Assembly (NCBI GenBank): GCA_963975425.1
Contig: CAXBGS010000002.1
Location: 62,001-126,000, forward strand
Origin: CAXBGS01 sp963975425
GTDB taxonomy: Bacteria > Planctomycetota > Planctomycetia > Pirellulales > Pirellulaceae
Length of the DNA stretch: 64,000 bases
Reading direction: 5' to 3'
Made by a program: the position numbers and the translations under genes. Positions 18,399 through 29,200 of the stretch are shown here, in pieces; the first letter of the stretch is position 1, and each line of letters begins with the position of its first letter. Below the pieces are notes generated by a model, which saw nothing but the letters and a program-made list of their open reading frames with translations, was not told the origin of the DNA and did no database searches.

Positions 18399-19973
18399 TT
18401 AGTTGCCGATGCAAATCAGCTCGCCAATCGTGTGCGCATAGGCGTGATTGCCAGCGAACGACAAACTGGCCCGAGTCCATGACTTACCGGCCGGTCCCAA
18501 GTCGTTGATGGCGACGACCGCATGTTCATCCAGCGATTCAGCGTCCCATTTCACGACGTAGACGGTGCCGTTCATCACGGGGACGTACAAGTGTGGGCCG
18601 GCGACCGTGATGATCGGCGCCGCGATGTGCCCCCATCCATTACCCGTGGATCGTTTGTCACCCATGACCACGAACCCGCGTGAGTTCTTGACTTCGTTTG
18701 TGACGATCGCTTGGTCTTTCATCGCCGGCACGCCATTGGGATCCTGCTTTTTCTGGCTTGCCGGCGGCGGGTCGTACCAAAGCAACTGGTCGTCACCGCC
18801 GCGCGTTCGCGCGAGCTGCAGCGGCAGCTCTAGATACTCGACGCTGCCATCATCCACGTTGACGCGGCCCAAGTAAGGATGCGTGTAGCTGCGAAAATAA
18901 TGATAGGGTCCCACCAATAGATTCGACCCTTGCGTGATCATCCGCCCTTTCTTGCTGTCGGCAAGCGTCTCGCGATGGGTCGACCGGGTTCCGGCGGTGA
19001 AACGCCGCACGGGTACGTCGTCAACGATGGAGACTCGGCTCAAAATCTGGCCCTTTTTTTCGTCGACCGAAAGATGCTCGGTGCCATGAAACAAATGAGC
19101 CTTGCCCGCGCGAATACTGATAGTCATCGTGCTCATGAAACCGTCCAGAGGCAGCGTCCAAAGCGTCGTCCCGTCATCGACATCGATCAAAGAAATGCCA
19201 TCCGGTTTTTCCGGTGGCCCATGGCCGCCCCCGCGGCCAACGACCATGACCCGATTCCCGTCGGCTAGTGTTTGTAGCATCGGTGTACAACCCATATTGA
19301 CGCCGCACGTCGTATTCCAAACCGGAGCGCCCGATTCCATATCCAAGGCCTGAAGCTGGGTCCAAAGCTCCGGTGGCGAATCGGCGTACTTGTGAGGGAA
19401 CACGCCGGTGGGCTCGGGCGGATAGGTCTGCCGGGTAAAGATAAGCTTTCCATCATGAACCACGGGCACGGTGCGTCCGGCCGGCATGATGTCTTGATGC
19501 CAAATTGGCTCGCCTTGCAAGTCAAAACAAGCGATGGATCCCGACGCGTTCAAAAACACGACACGTTCGCCATCACAGACCGGTGCGGGCGAACTGCTAT
19601 CGCTGAAGCAGCCCGATAGCCGCAGCGGATACTTACCGGCGAGATGCCGTTTCCACTTCACGTCGCCGGTTTTTGCGTTGCAGCACCATGCAACGACTTC
19701 GCTGCCAAGTTCGGCGTCCCCGTCGACCGGAGCCATCGTGGTAAAGAACAGATTTTCTCCGCATACCACTGGCGTGCTTTGCCCAGTTTCGGGCAGCGTC
19801 ATTTTCCAAGCAATGTTCTCATCTCGCACCACGCTCCACTTTACTGGCGCGGCGGCGCCGACTTGAAAATCAGCATTGGGCCCGGCCCCTTGAGGCCAAT
19901 CGGCGTGCGTCGGAATCAGCCAAAGCCCCGACACCACGACGAAAAAAAATCGTTGCAGCAGACAAACCGGCAT
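18399..19973 (-). CDS. secreted PQQ-like beta-propeller protein
   Basis: A 524-residue protein with a signal peptide (MPVCLLQRFFFVVVSGLWLI) and repeated propeller blades of the PQQ/YncE type. Examples are the NIAWKMTLPETGQSTPVVCG, EPIWHQDIMPAGRTVPVVHDG and TLWTLPLDGFMST regions. Family members act as scaffolds or dehydrogenases; no catalytic residues can be assigned. The ATG at 19973 lies one base after the stop of the DUF1080 gene, so the two are almost certainly co-transcribed. In planctomycetes such propellers are frequent next to sulfatase and DUF1080 genes (general knowledge). Confidence 0.85.
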   Translation of the reverse strand: MPVCLLQRFFFVVVSGLWLIPTHADWPQGAGPNADFQVGAAAPVKWSVVRDENIAWKMTLPETGQSTPVVCGENLFFTTMAPVDGDAELGSEVVAWCCNAKTGDVKWKRHLAGKYPLRLSGCFSDSSSPAPVCDGERVVFLNASGSIACFDLQGEPIWHQDIMPAGRTVPVVHDGKLIFTRQTYPPEPTGVFPHKYADSPPELWTQLQALDMESGAPVWNTTCGVNMGCTPMLQTLADGNRVMVVGRGGGHGPPEKPDGISLIDVDDGTTLWTLPLDGFMSTMTISIRAGKAHLFHGTEHLSVDEKKGQILSRVSIVDDVPVRRFTAGTRSTHRETLADSKKGRMITQGSNLLVGPYHYFRSYTHPYLGRVNVDDGSVEYLELPLQLARTRGGDDQLLWYDPPPASQKKQDPNGVPAMKDQAIVTNEVKNSRGFVVMGDKRSTGNGWGHIAAPIITVAGPHLYVPVMNGTVYVVKWDAESLDEHAVVAINDLGPAGKSWTRASLSFAGNHAYAHTIGELICIGN

Positions 19974-19974
19974 C

Positions 19975-20592
19975 TCAATCAAGTTCCTTAAATTGAATAT
20001 TGCGGAAGAACATTTTTTGATGCACACCACCGTGCAACTGCAAACCGATTGGCCCCTTTTCGGGCATTGTTACGGTTTCGTAATCGACGAAAAGTTCGCC
20101 GTTGAGGTACGTCTTGATTCGTTTGCCTTGTGCGACAATCTTCAGCCGGTTCCACTCATTCAGCTTGTGAACGTCCTTGATCTTGTCCGACACCGCTGGG
20201 TATTTCCCTTGTTTGTCTTTGGGTGCGTAAATACAAGCGGTGAGGTCCTCTTTCAATGATCTTGAGATGCCAATTTGAATCTGGTGCGAGGGGCCTCGAG
20301 CGTAAACACCGGAGTCATAATCGGGCGACGGCGTCATGTATTCCAATTCAAGTTCATAGTCGCCAAAATCTCGCTTGGTCCACAAATTGGAACCGACCTT
20401 GTCGACGTTGTCGCCGATGATCATGCCATCAGAGACCGTCCAGTGGTCCGCGGCTTCTTCTTTGTCGACCTTCCAATTATCGAGATCGCTTCCGTTGAAC
20501 AGCAGCGGTTTATCGGCGTGTCCCCTAGCAGCGGGCAACAGTGCGACAGCCAATAGCGAAAACAAAGCAACAGCGCGATTGAATCGTGACAT
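19975..20592 (-). CDS. secreted DUF1080 (3-keto-disaccharide hydrolase-type) protein
   Basis: A 205-residue protein with a signal peptide (about 1-26, ending RGHA). The rest is a single DUF1080 jelly-roll domain: LLFNGSDLDNWKV at about 30-42, then GMIIGDN, YDSGVYARGP and the end segment PIGLQLHG. The domain has a concanavalin-like fold; characterised relatives hydrolyse 3-keto-glycosides. The substrate here is unknown. It is fourth in a minus-strand run of five genes and abuts the propeller gene. Confidence 0.88.
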   Translation of the reverse strand: MSRFNRAVALFSLLAVALLPAARGHADKPLLFNGSDLDNWKVDKEEAADHWTVSDGMIIGDNVDKVGSNLWTKRDFGDYELELEYMTPSPDYDSGVYARGPSHQIQIGISRSLKEDLTACIYAPKDKQGKYPAVSDKIKDVHKLNEWNRLKIVAQGKRIKTYLNGELFVDYETVTMPEKGPIGLQLHGGVHQKMFFRNIQFKELD

Positions 20593-20645
20593 CTGACTTC
20601 CTGCGGGCTTTGGAGTGACTTTTAAGAGAGGGACACACGGTCAAG

Positions 20646-22040
20646 CTACTTTCGCTTGAACGCGGGCTTGGGATCGGTCGGCAACCATTCTCGCAAACGC
20701 ATCTTCACCGATGCGTACTCGGGTTGCGCCTCGACGTTTTTCCATTCGTATGGGTCCGTTTTTTCGTCGTAGAGTTCTTCTTGACCGTCTGCGTACCGGA
20801 TGTACCGCCACGACTCGGTGCGGACGGCGTGGTTTTCGAACCCATGAGTTGTGATCGCAGGCACTTCCCAAGGCGCCGACGGATCCTTTAGCAAAGTGGC
20901 GATGCTTTTGCCTTCGACATGTGAGGGTCTTTCGAGTCCGGCCAGTTCGCACAGCGTCGGATAAACGTGCATCAAATCAACCGTGCGACTGCAAACGCTG
21001 CCCTGCGGTGTTGTTCCCGGCACGACCCAAATCAGCGGCATGCGAGTGGGTTCTTCCCATAACGCAAATTTGCGCCAGTGCTGCTTTTCGCCAAATGACC
21101 AACCATGATCGCCCCATAAAACGATGATCGTATTGTCCTTCTTTGGACTCGCATCGAGTGCGTCTAGCAAACGTCCAACATTCATGTCCGTATAGGCGCA
21201 TGTCGCCAAATAAGACTGGATCGCCGCTTTCCAACGACCGGATTTCAGAAACTTGGCATGGTCACCATTGGGACCGGCCATCTTCACGCCTGACGGCGGC
21301 ACGTCGTCGAGGTCGGTTTCGAGATACGGCGGCAACTGGATCGATTCCAGCGGAAACATGTTGTAATATTTTCGTGGAACCGCGAAGGGAAGATGCGGCT
21401 TGTATAGTCCGCAAGCGACAAAGAATGGCTTACCCGTGTCCGCATTGATTTGGTCGATGCAATAGTTCACGGTGTGATAGTCGGTCAGATCATCATCTTT
21501 CAGATCATGATTCATCGGATCATGATAGCCGTCCATCTTTTGGACGTTCGGACCGTTGGAACTAAGGCCTTCGCGGGACATATAGTCTGTCCATTCCGAT
21601 TCGTGATACGCCATCGAGTGATAGATTTTTCCCGCGCCCGTGACGTGGTAACCTGCGTTCAAGAACTGTGCACTCAACCCTTCGCCGGGCTTCTGAAATT
21701 TCTTCCAGGGGTCTCCGTTGCGATAGCACCCGCTGGTCCAGGGGCGGCGACCGCTCATCAATGCACATCGCGATGGCTCGCAAGCCGGCACAGCACAATA
21801 TGAGTGTTCAAACGTGACCCCCATCTTTGCCAATCGATCGATATTAGGCGTCTTGGCCTGCGGGTTACGTCCTAAATGTGTGACCCAGTGGTTCAAATCA
21901 TCGATCGCGATGAACAGCACATTGGGCTTGCCAACATCCGCCTGGTCAGCGGCGTCGACGTGGGGTGGGTTTGCGAGCGACGCGTATCCGCCAAGCACCG
22001 CCAGAAACGCGCACACGAGATTGCGAAATTGCCTATTCAT
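20646..22040 (-). CDS. secreted sulfatase, iduronate-2-sulfatase-like (CEPSR)
   Basis: A 464-residue sulfatase with a signal peptide (about 1-32). It has PNVLFIAIDDLNHW, the Asp pair and N typical of the iduronate-2-sulfatase-like group. The formylglycine motif is CEPSR at Cys87. WGDHGWSFGEKQHW (metal-binding Asp/His) and DLMHVYPTL follow. The last stretch has the DPYEWKNV segment. The start at 22040 yields a good signal peptide. It lies 53 bp upstream of the DUF1080 gene and 123 bp after the next sulfatase. Substrate inferred only as a sulfated sugar. Confidence 0.93.
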   Translation of the reverse strand: MNRQFRNLVCAFLAVLGGYASLANPPHVDAADQADVGKPNVLFIAIDDLNHWVTHLGRNPQAKTPNIDRLAKMGVTFEHSYCAVPACEPSRCALMSGRRPWTSGCYRNGDPWKKFQKPGEGLSAQFLNAGYHVTGAGKIYHSMAYHESEWTDYMSREGLSSNGPNVQKMDGYHDPMNHDLKDDDLTDYHTVNYCIDQINADTGKPFFVACGLYKPHLPFAVPRKYYNMFPLESIQLPPYLETDLDDVPPSGVKMAGPNGDHAKFLKSGRWKAAIQSYLATCAYTDMNVGRLLDALDASPKKDNTIIVLWGDHGWSFGEKQHWRKFALWEEPTRMPLIWVVPGTTPQGSVCSRTVDLMHVYPTLCELAGLERPSHVEGKSIATLLKDPSAPWEVPAITTHGFENHAVRTESWRYIRYADGQEELYDEKTDPYEWKNVEAQPEYASVKMRLREWLPTDPKPAFKRK

Positions 22041-22163
22041 CGAATTACATCCCAAAGGTTCGTGAACCAACGATCGCCGCGGCACTACCGCGAGAAGTGC
22101 GGTGAAGCTACGCCAGCGTCGCCAATTCTAGTTTGCTGAGCGGGGGTTGTGTTGAACTTCGTT

Positions 22164-23537
22164 TTAACGCACGTGCCAATCGTGGCCGTCGGCCATCACG
22201 CTTTGATTGATCTCGAGCAACTTTGCACGCATCCGCTTAAGAACCTCGGGATGCTGGTCAGCGATGTTGGTCGTCTGGCTGGGATCGGACTTCAGGTCAA
22301 ACAATTGAAAATTCTGGTAGCCGCCATTCTTGATCGACGGGATCCATGATTCCTCGAACATATTGCTGGTCGAAAGTTCGTAATCGGGGTCCGCGACCAG
22401 TGAGTAATCTCCGTCACGCATCGCGACGACCGGTCTCGATTTCTGCAGATGCCAGAACAGCGGCTGATGCCGACGAAACTCGTCCGTCCTGCCACGCAAA
22501 ATCGGCGACAAATCGGACCCGTCCAAGTGCACGCCGGCTGGCTTGTCGATCCCCAGCAATCCGCAAACGGTCGGCAGCACATCGACCAATCCTGCGGGCT
22601 GCTTGGCCACTTGCCCCTCACCGATTTGTCCCGGCCAACAGAAAATTCCCGGCACGCGAATCCCCCCGTCCCAGTTCATTCCTTTGCGACCGCGCAATCC
22701 GCCGGTACGGTCATCACGATAGCTGCCGTTGTCCGACGCATAGATGATTAGCGTATTGTCGTCGGCGCCCATCGAACGCAACTTCTGCAGCAGGCGTGCG
22801 ATCGCACGATCCGTATTGTCGATCGTTCCAGAGTACACGGCGGCCTTGTCTTTCAACTTGCCGTATTGCGTCACAATCTCGTCCGGTGCATCGATCGGTG
22901 CGTGTGGTTCGTGAAACCAAACGTTCAAAAAGAAAGGTGCATCCGGATCGCGATGGTTCGTCAGCCACTCAATGGCCTCGTCGGCAACGATCTGGCACGA
23001 GAAGCCTTCGATTTTGCCGACGGCTTTACCGTTGCGGACAAAGTTATCGGGGTTTTCATGACTGGGGGAAGCATTGTTGCCGGTCGCGAACCAATAGTCG
23101 AATCCGTGCTGATCAGGCGTCGGTTTATCGCGTTCGGGCGTGGGCAGGCCAAGATGCCATTTTCCCACATGCGCGGTCGCGTATCCTGATTGTTTCAGAA
23201 CTTCGGCAAGGGTGACCTCGCGGCGCAACAAGTGTGAGTCTTGACTCTCATCGTGAACCCAACTGTAAATGCCTGCGCGGATATGGTGACGCCCGGTCAA
23301 CAGCGTCGCGCGAGAAGGCGAACAAACGGCGCATCCGGAATAGAAATCCGTAAACCGCACGCCCTTGGCCGCAAGCGAATCGATCGCCGGCGTCGTCACC
23401 GGCCCTTGATAACATCCGACGTCTTGAAAGCCAAGATCGTCGGCCAGCAACATAATGACGTTCGGCCGCGCGGCATTTACGGGCGCCGCCAACGCGCCGA
23501 GCGCGGACGCGAAAAACAGAACCGCCAACCGTTTCAT
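22164..23537 (-). CDS. secreted sulfatase, N-acetylgalactosamine-6-sulfatase-like (CSPSR)
   Basis: A 457-residue enzyme. The signal peptide MKRLAVLFFASALGALAAPVNA is followed by RPNVIMLLADDLGFQDVG. The maturation motif is CSPSR at Cys72. GKWHLG, IIYASDNGSYRD and the GRKGMNWDGGIRVP segment complete the fold typical of GALNS/arylsulfatase A relatives. The ATG at 23537 is supported by the clean signal peptide. It lies 72 bp after the gene at 23610 and is followed by a second sulfatase on the same strand, so it is probably within one operon. Confidence 0.94.
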   Translation of the reverse strand: MKRLAVLFFASALGALAAPVNAARPNVIMLLADDLGFQDVGCYQGPVTTPAIDSLAAKGVRFTDFYSGCAVCSPSRATLLTGRHHIRAGIYSWVHDESQDSHLLRREVTLAEVLKQSGYATAHVGKWHLGLPTPERDKPTPDQHGFDYWFATGNNASPSHENPDNFVRNGKAVGKIEGFSCQIVADEAIEWLTNHRDPDAPFFLNVWFHEPHAPIDAPDEIVTQYGKLKDKAAVYSGTIDNTDRAIARLLQKLRSMGADDNTLIIYASDNGSYRDDRTGGLRGRKGMNWDGGIRVPGIFCWPGQIGEGQVAKQPAGLVDVLPTVCGLLGIDKPAGVHLDGSDLSPILRGRTDEFRRHQPLFWHLQKSRPVVAMRDGDYSLVADPDYELSTSNMFEESWIPSIKNGGYQNFQLFDLKSDPSQTTNIADQHPEVLKRMRAKLLEINQSVMADGHDWHVR

Positions 23538-23609
23538 GAATAGAAGGTTTGAAACGTGTCTCAGAAAACAGAAAGGCATGACTTGACCGCTGAGCAGGGA
23601 GGGTAGGAT

Positions 23610-24566
23610 TTAGGGGGCGGGTGATAGGTGTTGCAGAAAAGCCTTTGAGCTTTCGCCGTACTTTTCGAGCATCTGCGAATATAACTCAGATGTATGCTGT
23701 GTGATTTTCTCTGTAAGTTTTGCGTCATCGGCGTAGCCGGCCTGAACGATTTCTCGGATCGAGTGGCATTCCGCCTCGGCGAACGGGCGAAACGCAGCAG
23801 CGTAATCGTGCCAAGCCTCGATCGCGAACGGCTCGTCGTACAGGTCCATCGCAAACTCGCGTTGGCGTTCAAACTTTGCCGCGGCACGGTACGTCGCCAA
23901 CATGGGTTCCCACAGCTGACGTCGGGAATCGGATTTTTGCTGGAATGCGCGCGCATCGACGGGCGGTCCCAACGCGCGTCGGACCTGTTTGTCCGCTGAA
24001 AAAAGCCGACCGTGGCCGACGTTCTTCTTGACGAGATGGTCCCACTGGCCCGATACAATTTTGGCGCGTTGTGACTCATCGAACGTGTCCCACATCGCTC
24101 GCTGAAAACGTTCGCGGGCCACGAATTCTTGAAACATGTAAGCGATTCTGAGATCGGTCCACTCGTTCCACCGATCCAAGTGTTGTGCGGCCTCGGTCGC
24201 ATTGCTTGATGCGGCGTAGTTCCACATCTGAATCTGAGCATGCACGCGCACGATGTTGCGGACATCGTGCCAATTCACTGCGGCCCTACGGTCGGCGATG
24301 ATCTTTTCTGTTTGCAACCGCTGCGATGGATCAAGTTGTGCGCTATGTCGACCGGCCAAGGCAAACAAAAAGACATGCAGTTTTGTTTCCGGGTCTCGCG
24401 ACGCGGCGATTCGTTTGCGGATCACATCGCCGCCGACCGATCTTGATTCCGCATCATCGACCAAGCGATTCTGATCCAAAAAAAGCTTCGCATGGTTCAG
24501 TGGGTTGTCTGCATTCACCGAAGTCGCAAAGACTGCCAGCAGACAGATCAAAGAAGTGATTCGCAT
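23610..24566 (-). CDS. secreted protein of unknown function
   Basis: A 318-residue protein with a signal peptide (MRITSLICLLAVFATSVNA). The mature part is almost entirely predicted helical, rich in charged, Trp and Gln residues (for example HLDRWNEWTDLRIAYMFQE), and has no motif I recognise. The ATG at 24566 is chosen over longer frames because it starts the signal peptide. It is the first gene of the minus-strand run ending at 18399, so it may serve the sulfatase locus. No cysteines suggest a cofactor site. Function unknown. Confidence 0.72.
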   Translation of the reverse strand: MRITSLICLLAVFATSVNADNPLNHAKLFLDQNRLVDDAESRSVGGDVIRKRIAASRDPETKLHVFLFALAGRHSAQLDPSQRLQTEKIIADRRAAVNWHDVRNIVRVHAQIQMWNYAASSNATEAAQHLDRWNEWTDLRIAYMFQEFVARERFQRAMWDTFDESQRAKIVSGQWDHLVKKNVGHGRLFSADKQVRRALGPPVDARAFQQKSDSRRQLWEPMLATYRAAAKFERQREFAMDLYDEPFAIEAWHDYAAAFRPFAEAECHSIREIVQAGYADDAKLTEKITQHTSELYSQMLEKYGESSKAFLQHLSPAP

Positions 24567-24898
24567 GGGCACCGAAAGACTCTGAAAACAAGATTGAAAG
24601 AATGCACGCCGGCCGGACTCTCGCCGCGCCGCGTAAATGCGCATCCAAAGCGACAGCACCGACCGAGCCGTAAGAGATCGACCTTTAAGTTCTGACAAAA
24701 GAAAAACCCCGCGATGATATCGCAGGGCTAAGCTTGTCGCATTGTCCAACAAGGCGAATTCGCATAAAGCGGCGACGATTCGATTCGGCCTATCTTACCG
24801 AATCTGCAAAGCGTCGAGGGACGCAGTCTGGCAGGCAGCACGAATTCTCTCGTGCCGCCTGAGATCGCCTGGCCACTGTGAAGACATACGAACAGGTG
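24567..24898. other. intergenic gap with terminator
   Basis: 332 bases between tal and the secreted unknown gene, both on the minus strand. It contains an intrinsic terminator (24702-24727) and presumably the promoter of the downstream operon. No gene was seen. Confidence 0.55.
24702..24727 (-). terminator. rho-independent terminator after tal
   Basis: On the minus strand a hairpin with arms CCCTGCGAT and ATCGCGGGG (one mismatch, 3-base loop) is followed by five T residues. It lies about 170 bp after the tal stop and before the next minus-strand gene, so it should separate tal from the sulfatase operon. Confidence 0.75.
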
Positions 24899-25966
24899 CT
24901 AACCGGCCGGTGAAAGCTCTTTTCTTTTGTCTGCGATTAACGCGATGAGCGACCTTTGTGGCTTGACGAATTTATCGATCCCTTCGGCCATCAGAAAATC
25001 GTGCATGTCCTGCACATCTAATTTCTCATCGATTTCTTTTGCAATCGACGCGTCCGGCATTTGATCGACGGTCCGGGTGAATGACACATCGCTTTCGGCA
25101 ACGGCCTCATTGGTCGCCGGCGGGTTGGTTTGGATATCACTGCCGGCAAGTGCCTGTACGTATTTCCACGGCGCGTCTTCTGGTTTTTTGGTTCCGGTGC
25201 TGGCGAAGATCAACTCTTGTTCGAGTGGACAGTTCTTGTCGGCCCAAAACTCTTGATTCATCTTCCAGATGCGTTTCGCGTTCAGGATGCCCACCAAGCC
25301 CTGCGCGTCATCGGACAACTCGGAAACATGTTTCTCGGTGTAGACGTCGATTCGCGAGATAAAGATGCTGTAGACGCTTTTGAATTGATCCAACCCGTCA
25401 GTGCGTCGCTGCGCGCCCCGCCAAATGGCATCGCGGGCCGCCAGGTATTGGTCCGCCGTGAACATCAAAGTGACATTCAGCGTAATGCTGGCTGCGGCGA
25501 GTTCTTCCAGCGCCGCAAGACCTGCCTTGGATGCCGGAACTTTGATCATTCGGTTGGGATGACCCTTGGCCCATTTTTTGCCCAGTTCGATATACTGCTC
25601 CGTTCGCTGGGCGTCGGACATAGCCGCGTCGGGGTCTTCCAACAATGGGTCCAATTCGAAACTGACCCATCCGGTATTCCCGCCGCTGGACTTGAATGTG
25701 GGCATCAACTTTTGCTCAGCAGCACTTACCAACCGATCGGTCAATTCCCACGCGACGTCTTCGTCGGATAAACCGTCACCCAACAAGGACTCGATATCGG
25801 AATCCAGCGATCCTTCCGCCACGATGCCGGAGATAATGGCGGGGTTGCTGGTAGCACCAACGGCACCCCAGGACAGGTTTTTGTCCAGTTCGGACGGCTC
25901 GACCGAGTCCAGGTAAAGTTTTGTGCCGGTATCGATCAGCGATTGGATCGGATTGGACATTGCCAT
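24899..25966 (-). CDS. tal: transaldolase
   Basis: A 355-residue cytoplasmic enzyme transferring a dihydroxyacetone unit between sedoheptulose 7-phosphate and glyceraldehyde 3-phosphate. GATSNPAIISG near residues 38-47 is the N-terminal family motif. NRMIKVPASKAG contains the Schiff-base Lys142. Length fits the longer bacterial TalB/TAL branch. Two in-frame ATGs are possible (25966 and 25960); AAAGG before the first favours 25966. Monocistronic: a terminator follows, and the upstream gene is divergent. It complements zwf in the pentose phosphate pathway. Confidence 0.95.
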   Translation of the reverse strand: MAMSNPIQSLIDTGTKLYLDSVEPSELDKNLSWGAVGATSNPAIISGIVAEGSLDSDIESLLGDGLSDEDVAWELTDRLVSAAEQKLMPTFKSSGGNTGWVSFELDPLLEDPDAAMSDAQRTEQYIELGKKWAKGHPNRMIKVPASKAGLAALEELAAASITLNVTLMFTADQYLAARDAIWRGAQRRTDGLDQFKSVYSIFISRIDVYTEKHVSELSDDAQGLVGILNAKRIWKMNQEFWADKNCPLEQELIFASTGTKKPEDAPWKYVQALAGSDIQTNPPATNEAVAESDVSFTRTVDQMPDASIAKEIDEKLDVQDMHDFLMAEGIDKFVKPQRSLIALIADKRKELSPAG

Positions 25967-26254
25967 ACTGCCTTTGTTGAAAGATTTACTTGGTTGAATG
26001 ATTTACGCGATGTATCGGTCGCCCGCACAGAATACCCTGTTTGGGGACGAAACATCAAAGGCAACCTGACCGCTAATACCAGACCACTGCCGCAACGTTC
26101 CGCCCCGAGCGACTCGCGGTATCATCGTTTGAAGTAGACCGAATTCACAAGCTGCGGTAATTTAAGCCACTGTTTTTCGCCGAAATCTAATTGTGGCGGC
26201 AGCCTGTCGTCTCACCAGACCTCGCCGCTTCTCGACCCTCAATTTTCGCACCAT

Positions 26255-29200
26255 ATGACGCGTCCCCTGCTCGAGCGACGAAGCCCCGTGGGGATTTCTT
26301 ATGCGCTGTTGGTGCTGACAGTCTTTTTCTTTGTCATGCCGAGTGCGTTTCGCGCAGCGCGGTTGAGTTTGAGTCAAAAAGAGAACAACGTTAAGGATTG
26401 GTTGCCCAGCGATTTTCCAGAGACGGCGGAACTGGAATGGTTTGGCGATCACTTTGCCGGCGAAAGTTTTGTGCTGGCGACTTGGCCGGGATGCACGTCC
26501 GACGACCAGCGGTTGAACCTCTTTCGCCGCAAACTTGTGCATGAATCGGACACCTACGACCCTAGCACCGATTTTTCGCCGGAATTGGCCGAACAGTTCG
26601 AGCGAGCCAGGAAAATCGGCCGCGAATTGAGTCTGTTGCCGTCGGGATCAAGGTTCAACAATTGGGGCGGCCAACAAGAGAAATGGCTCGGCACGCCCAG
26701 CGGTGCCTGGTATTACATCACGCCTGATGGGCGACTTTATCGCTGGGAAGAAGCCGTCAACGGCCCAGCGGCTGGCATTCGTTCGATCTCCCGTGCTCTG
26801 GGCAAGCACGAGCTTCAAGGACAATTCGTCACTGCGTTCGGTTCCCCGTCAACGCCCGACAAAGCGAATCCGTTCTATAACGACACTTCGCTGTTGTGTG
26901 CCCCGCTTTTCCACACCGTGCAAACGGGCGATTCGATCGTTGCCGAACTCGCCCGCGAAGGCGGCGCGTTGTGGCCGGTTGATTTGACCGACGAAAATCG
27001 TCGCAGCGAAGTCGCCCGTCGACGAGCGGTTGATCGTTTGACCGGAACCCTATTTGCGCCCGCGATGCCGCATGACTTTGGCTGGACGGCCGCCGCGTTT
27101 CGCGAAGCCGTTCCACCGGAGGAACGTTCGGATCTGCCAGAAGACTTTGACGCGAAAGTTGCCGAGACGCTTGAGTTGATCGCGGCCGAACAATTTGATG
27201 GTTCGGCCGAAGCGATCCGGCACGCCGACACAGCGCAGCGCACCGCGGTTTGGTACCAGGTCTTCGACGCGGTTGGCGTCGAGCCACCGCCGCGATTGAC
27301 TTGCGTCCTGGTCACACTGACCGAAACGGGCAAGAACAACCTGCCGTATGCGATCGGACGCGGTGTCATGGGCGGCCCGCGCGGACGTCTCTTACAGTTG
27401 GCCGAAGAATGCGGCATCGAAGCCGCGCCGGCGCCTTCGATGGCTCCGCCGCCGTTTAACACACCGCACGTCGAAGCATCCTCGGGTCGACCGCCGCTGC
27501 GATTGGGTGGTCCTCCGGTGGACAATCTAGCGATCGATGAAGAAGGCTCGATCACGCTGGTTCGCTTGGTCGGCTATAGCATCTTGGTCGGTGTCGTGCT
27601 GTCGTATCTTTGTTTCGGCAGCCTAAAGATTACGACCATGGTCTTCATCGTCGGCGGCTCGGCAGCGATGCTAAGCATGTCGTTCGTTTGGTGGACCAAC
27701 GGACGAGTCGACGCGATCCTGATGAGTATGCCGTCGTTGGTTTACGTGCTGGGGATCTCAGGTGCCATTCATGTCATCAACTATTATCGCGACGAAGTAC
27801 GGTCTGGCGGAAAGAGCGGCGCGCCGGGCCGTGCGCTGCGCCACGCGCTGCTGCCCTGCTCGCTGGCTTCGGTAACCACCGCCATCGGACTGGCATCGCT
27901 GTCGACCAGCAACCTGGCGCCGATCAGCAATTTCGGTATGTACTCGGCGATCGGCGTGATTGCAACACTAGCCGTCCTGTTCACTTACTTGCCAGCAGCC
28001 CTGCAAACATTCGCTCCGAATTTCTCCGTTGCCAAAACAGACGATCTGAAATCGCAGTCCTCGCCTGCGCACGCGGCACAGCCACACGCACCGATAAGCG
28101 TCGAACCGGAGCCACCGCAAGAAAGCCGGTTGTCGGAAATGTGGGCCGGCGTGGGACGCTGGATCACGTCGCACCATGTGCCGGTGACCGCCGTTTGCTT
28201 GATCGCGTTGGTCGCAGCGTCGTTTGGGCTGACCAAGATCCACACGTCGGTACAGTTGCTCAAGCTGTTCGATCCCGATTCACGAATCATCCGCGACTAC
28301 GCTTGGCTGGAAGACAATTTCGGCAAACTGGTCCCCATGGAACTGATCGTTCGCGTTCCACCCAGCAGTCAATCCGAACAGCTGCAAACGCGGGGTGATG
28401 CGGCGAGCGATCCTGTCGCGGTCGCGACATCCTTATCGATGCTCGAGCGAGTGGAAGCTGTCTCACGCATCGAAAAAGTCGTGCGGCGGACGCTGGGTGA
28501 AACGGGACTGGGCGTCGTTGGCCAATCGATGAGCGCTGACACGTTCCTGCCGCCCTTGCCGGCGCCACGCAACGGTTACTGGCCCACGCGAACGCTGTTC
28601 AACAAGGAATTACTCGACGGGCGCGCCGAGTTGCTCAACAGCGATTACTTGAGGGTCGAGAAATCGGGGCCGTATGCCAACAGCGAACTTTGGCGAATCA
28701 GCCTGCGGGTTGGTGCCTTGTCGGATGTTGACTACGGACAATTCATCTCGACGCTTCGCACCGCGGTTGAACCGGCGCTACGCGCCTATGACACCCGCGA
28801 TGAACTCATGCGCCAGCTCGCGCTGAATGATGATGGTCAACCTGAGGCCGTCTCGGTCAAAGATCAAATCATCGTGGTTGGTTCCGCGCGGCCTCGCACA
28901 CTGGATGAGATCGCGGTCATGACCGACGCCGCAGCAGATGAGGATGCACACAGCTTGGAACCGTCAGATTCCGCCGATCGAATCAAGACTCGAGAAATCT
29001 ATCTCTCGACCCTCGGTGAATTGTTGTCCGGTGAAGCGATCAAGACGCCCGCCTGGGTCGATCCACAGGTCAACAATAAATGGCGTGACCACATCGCCAA
29101 GGTCGAAGCAGTCGTCTGGCTGGGCGGGGACGGCCTGACCAAAGACGACTTTGCAGGCGCAAAGCGATTGATCGACGCGAGAGCGATCTATGAGACGACG

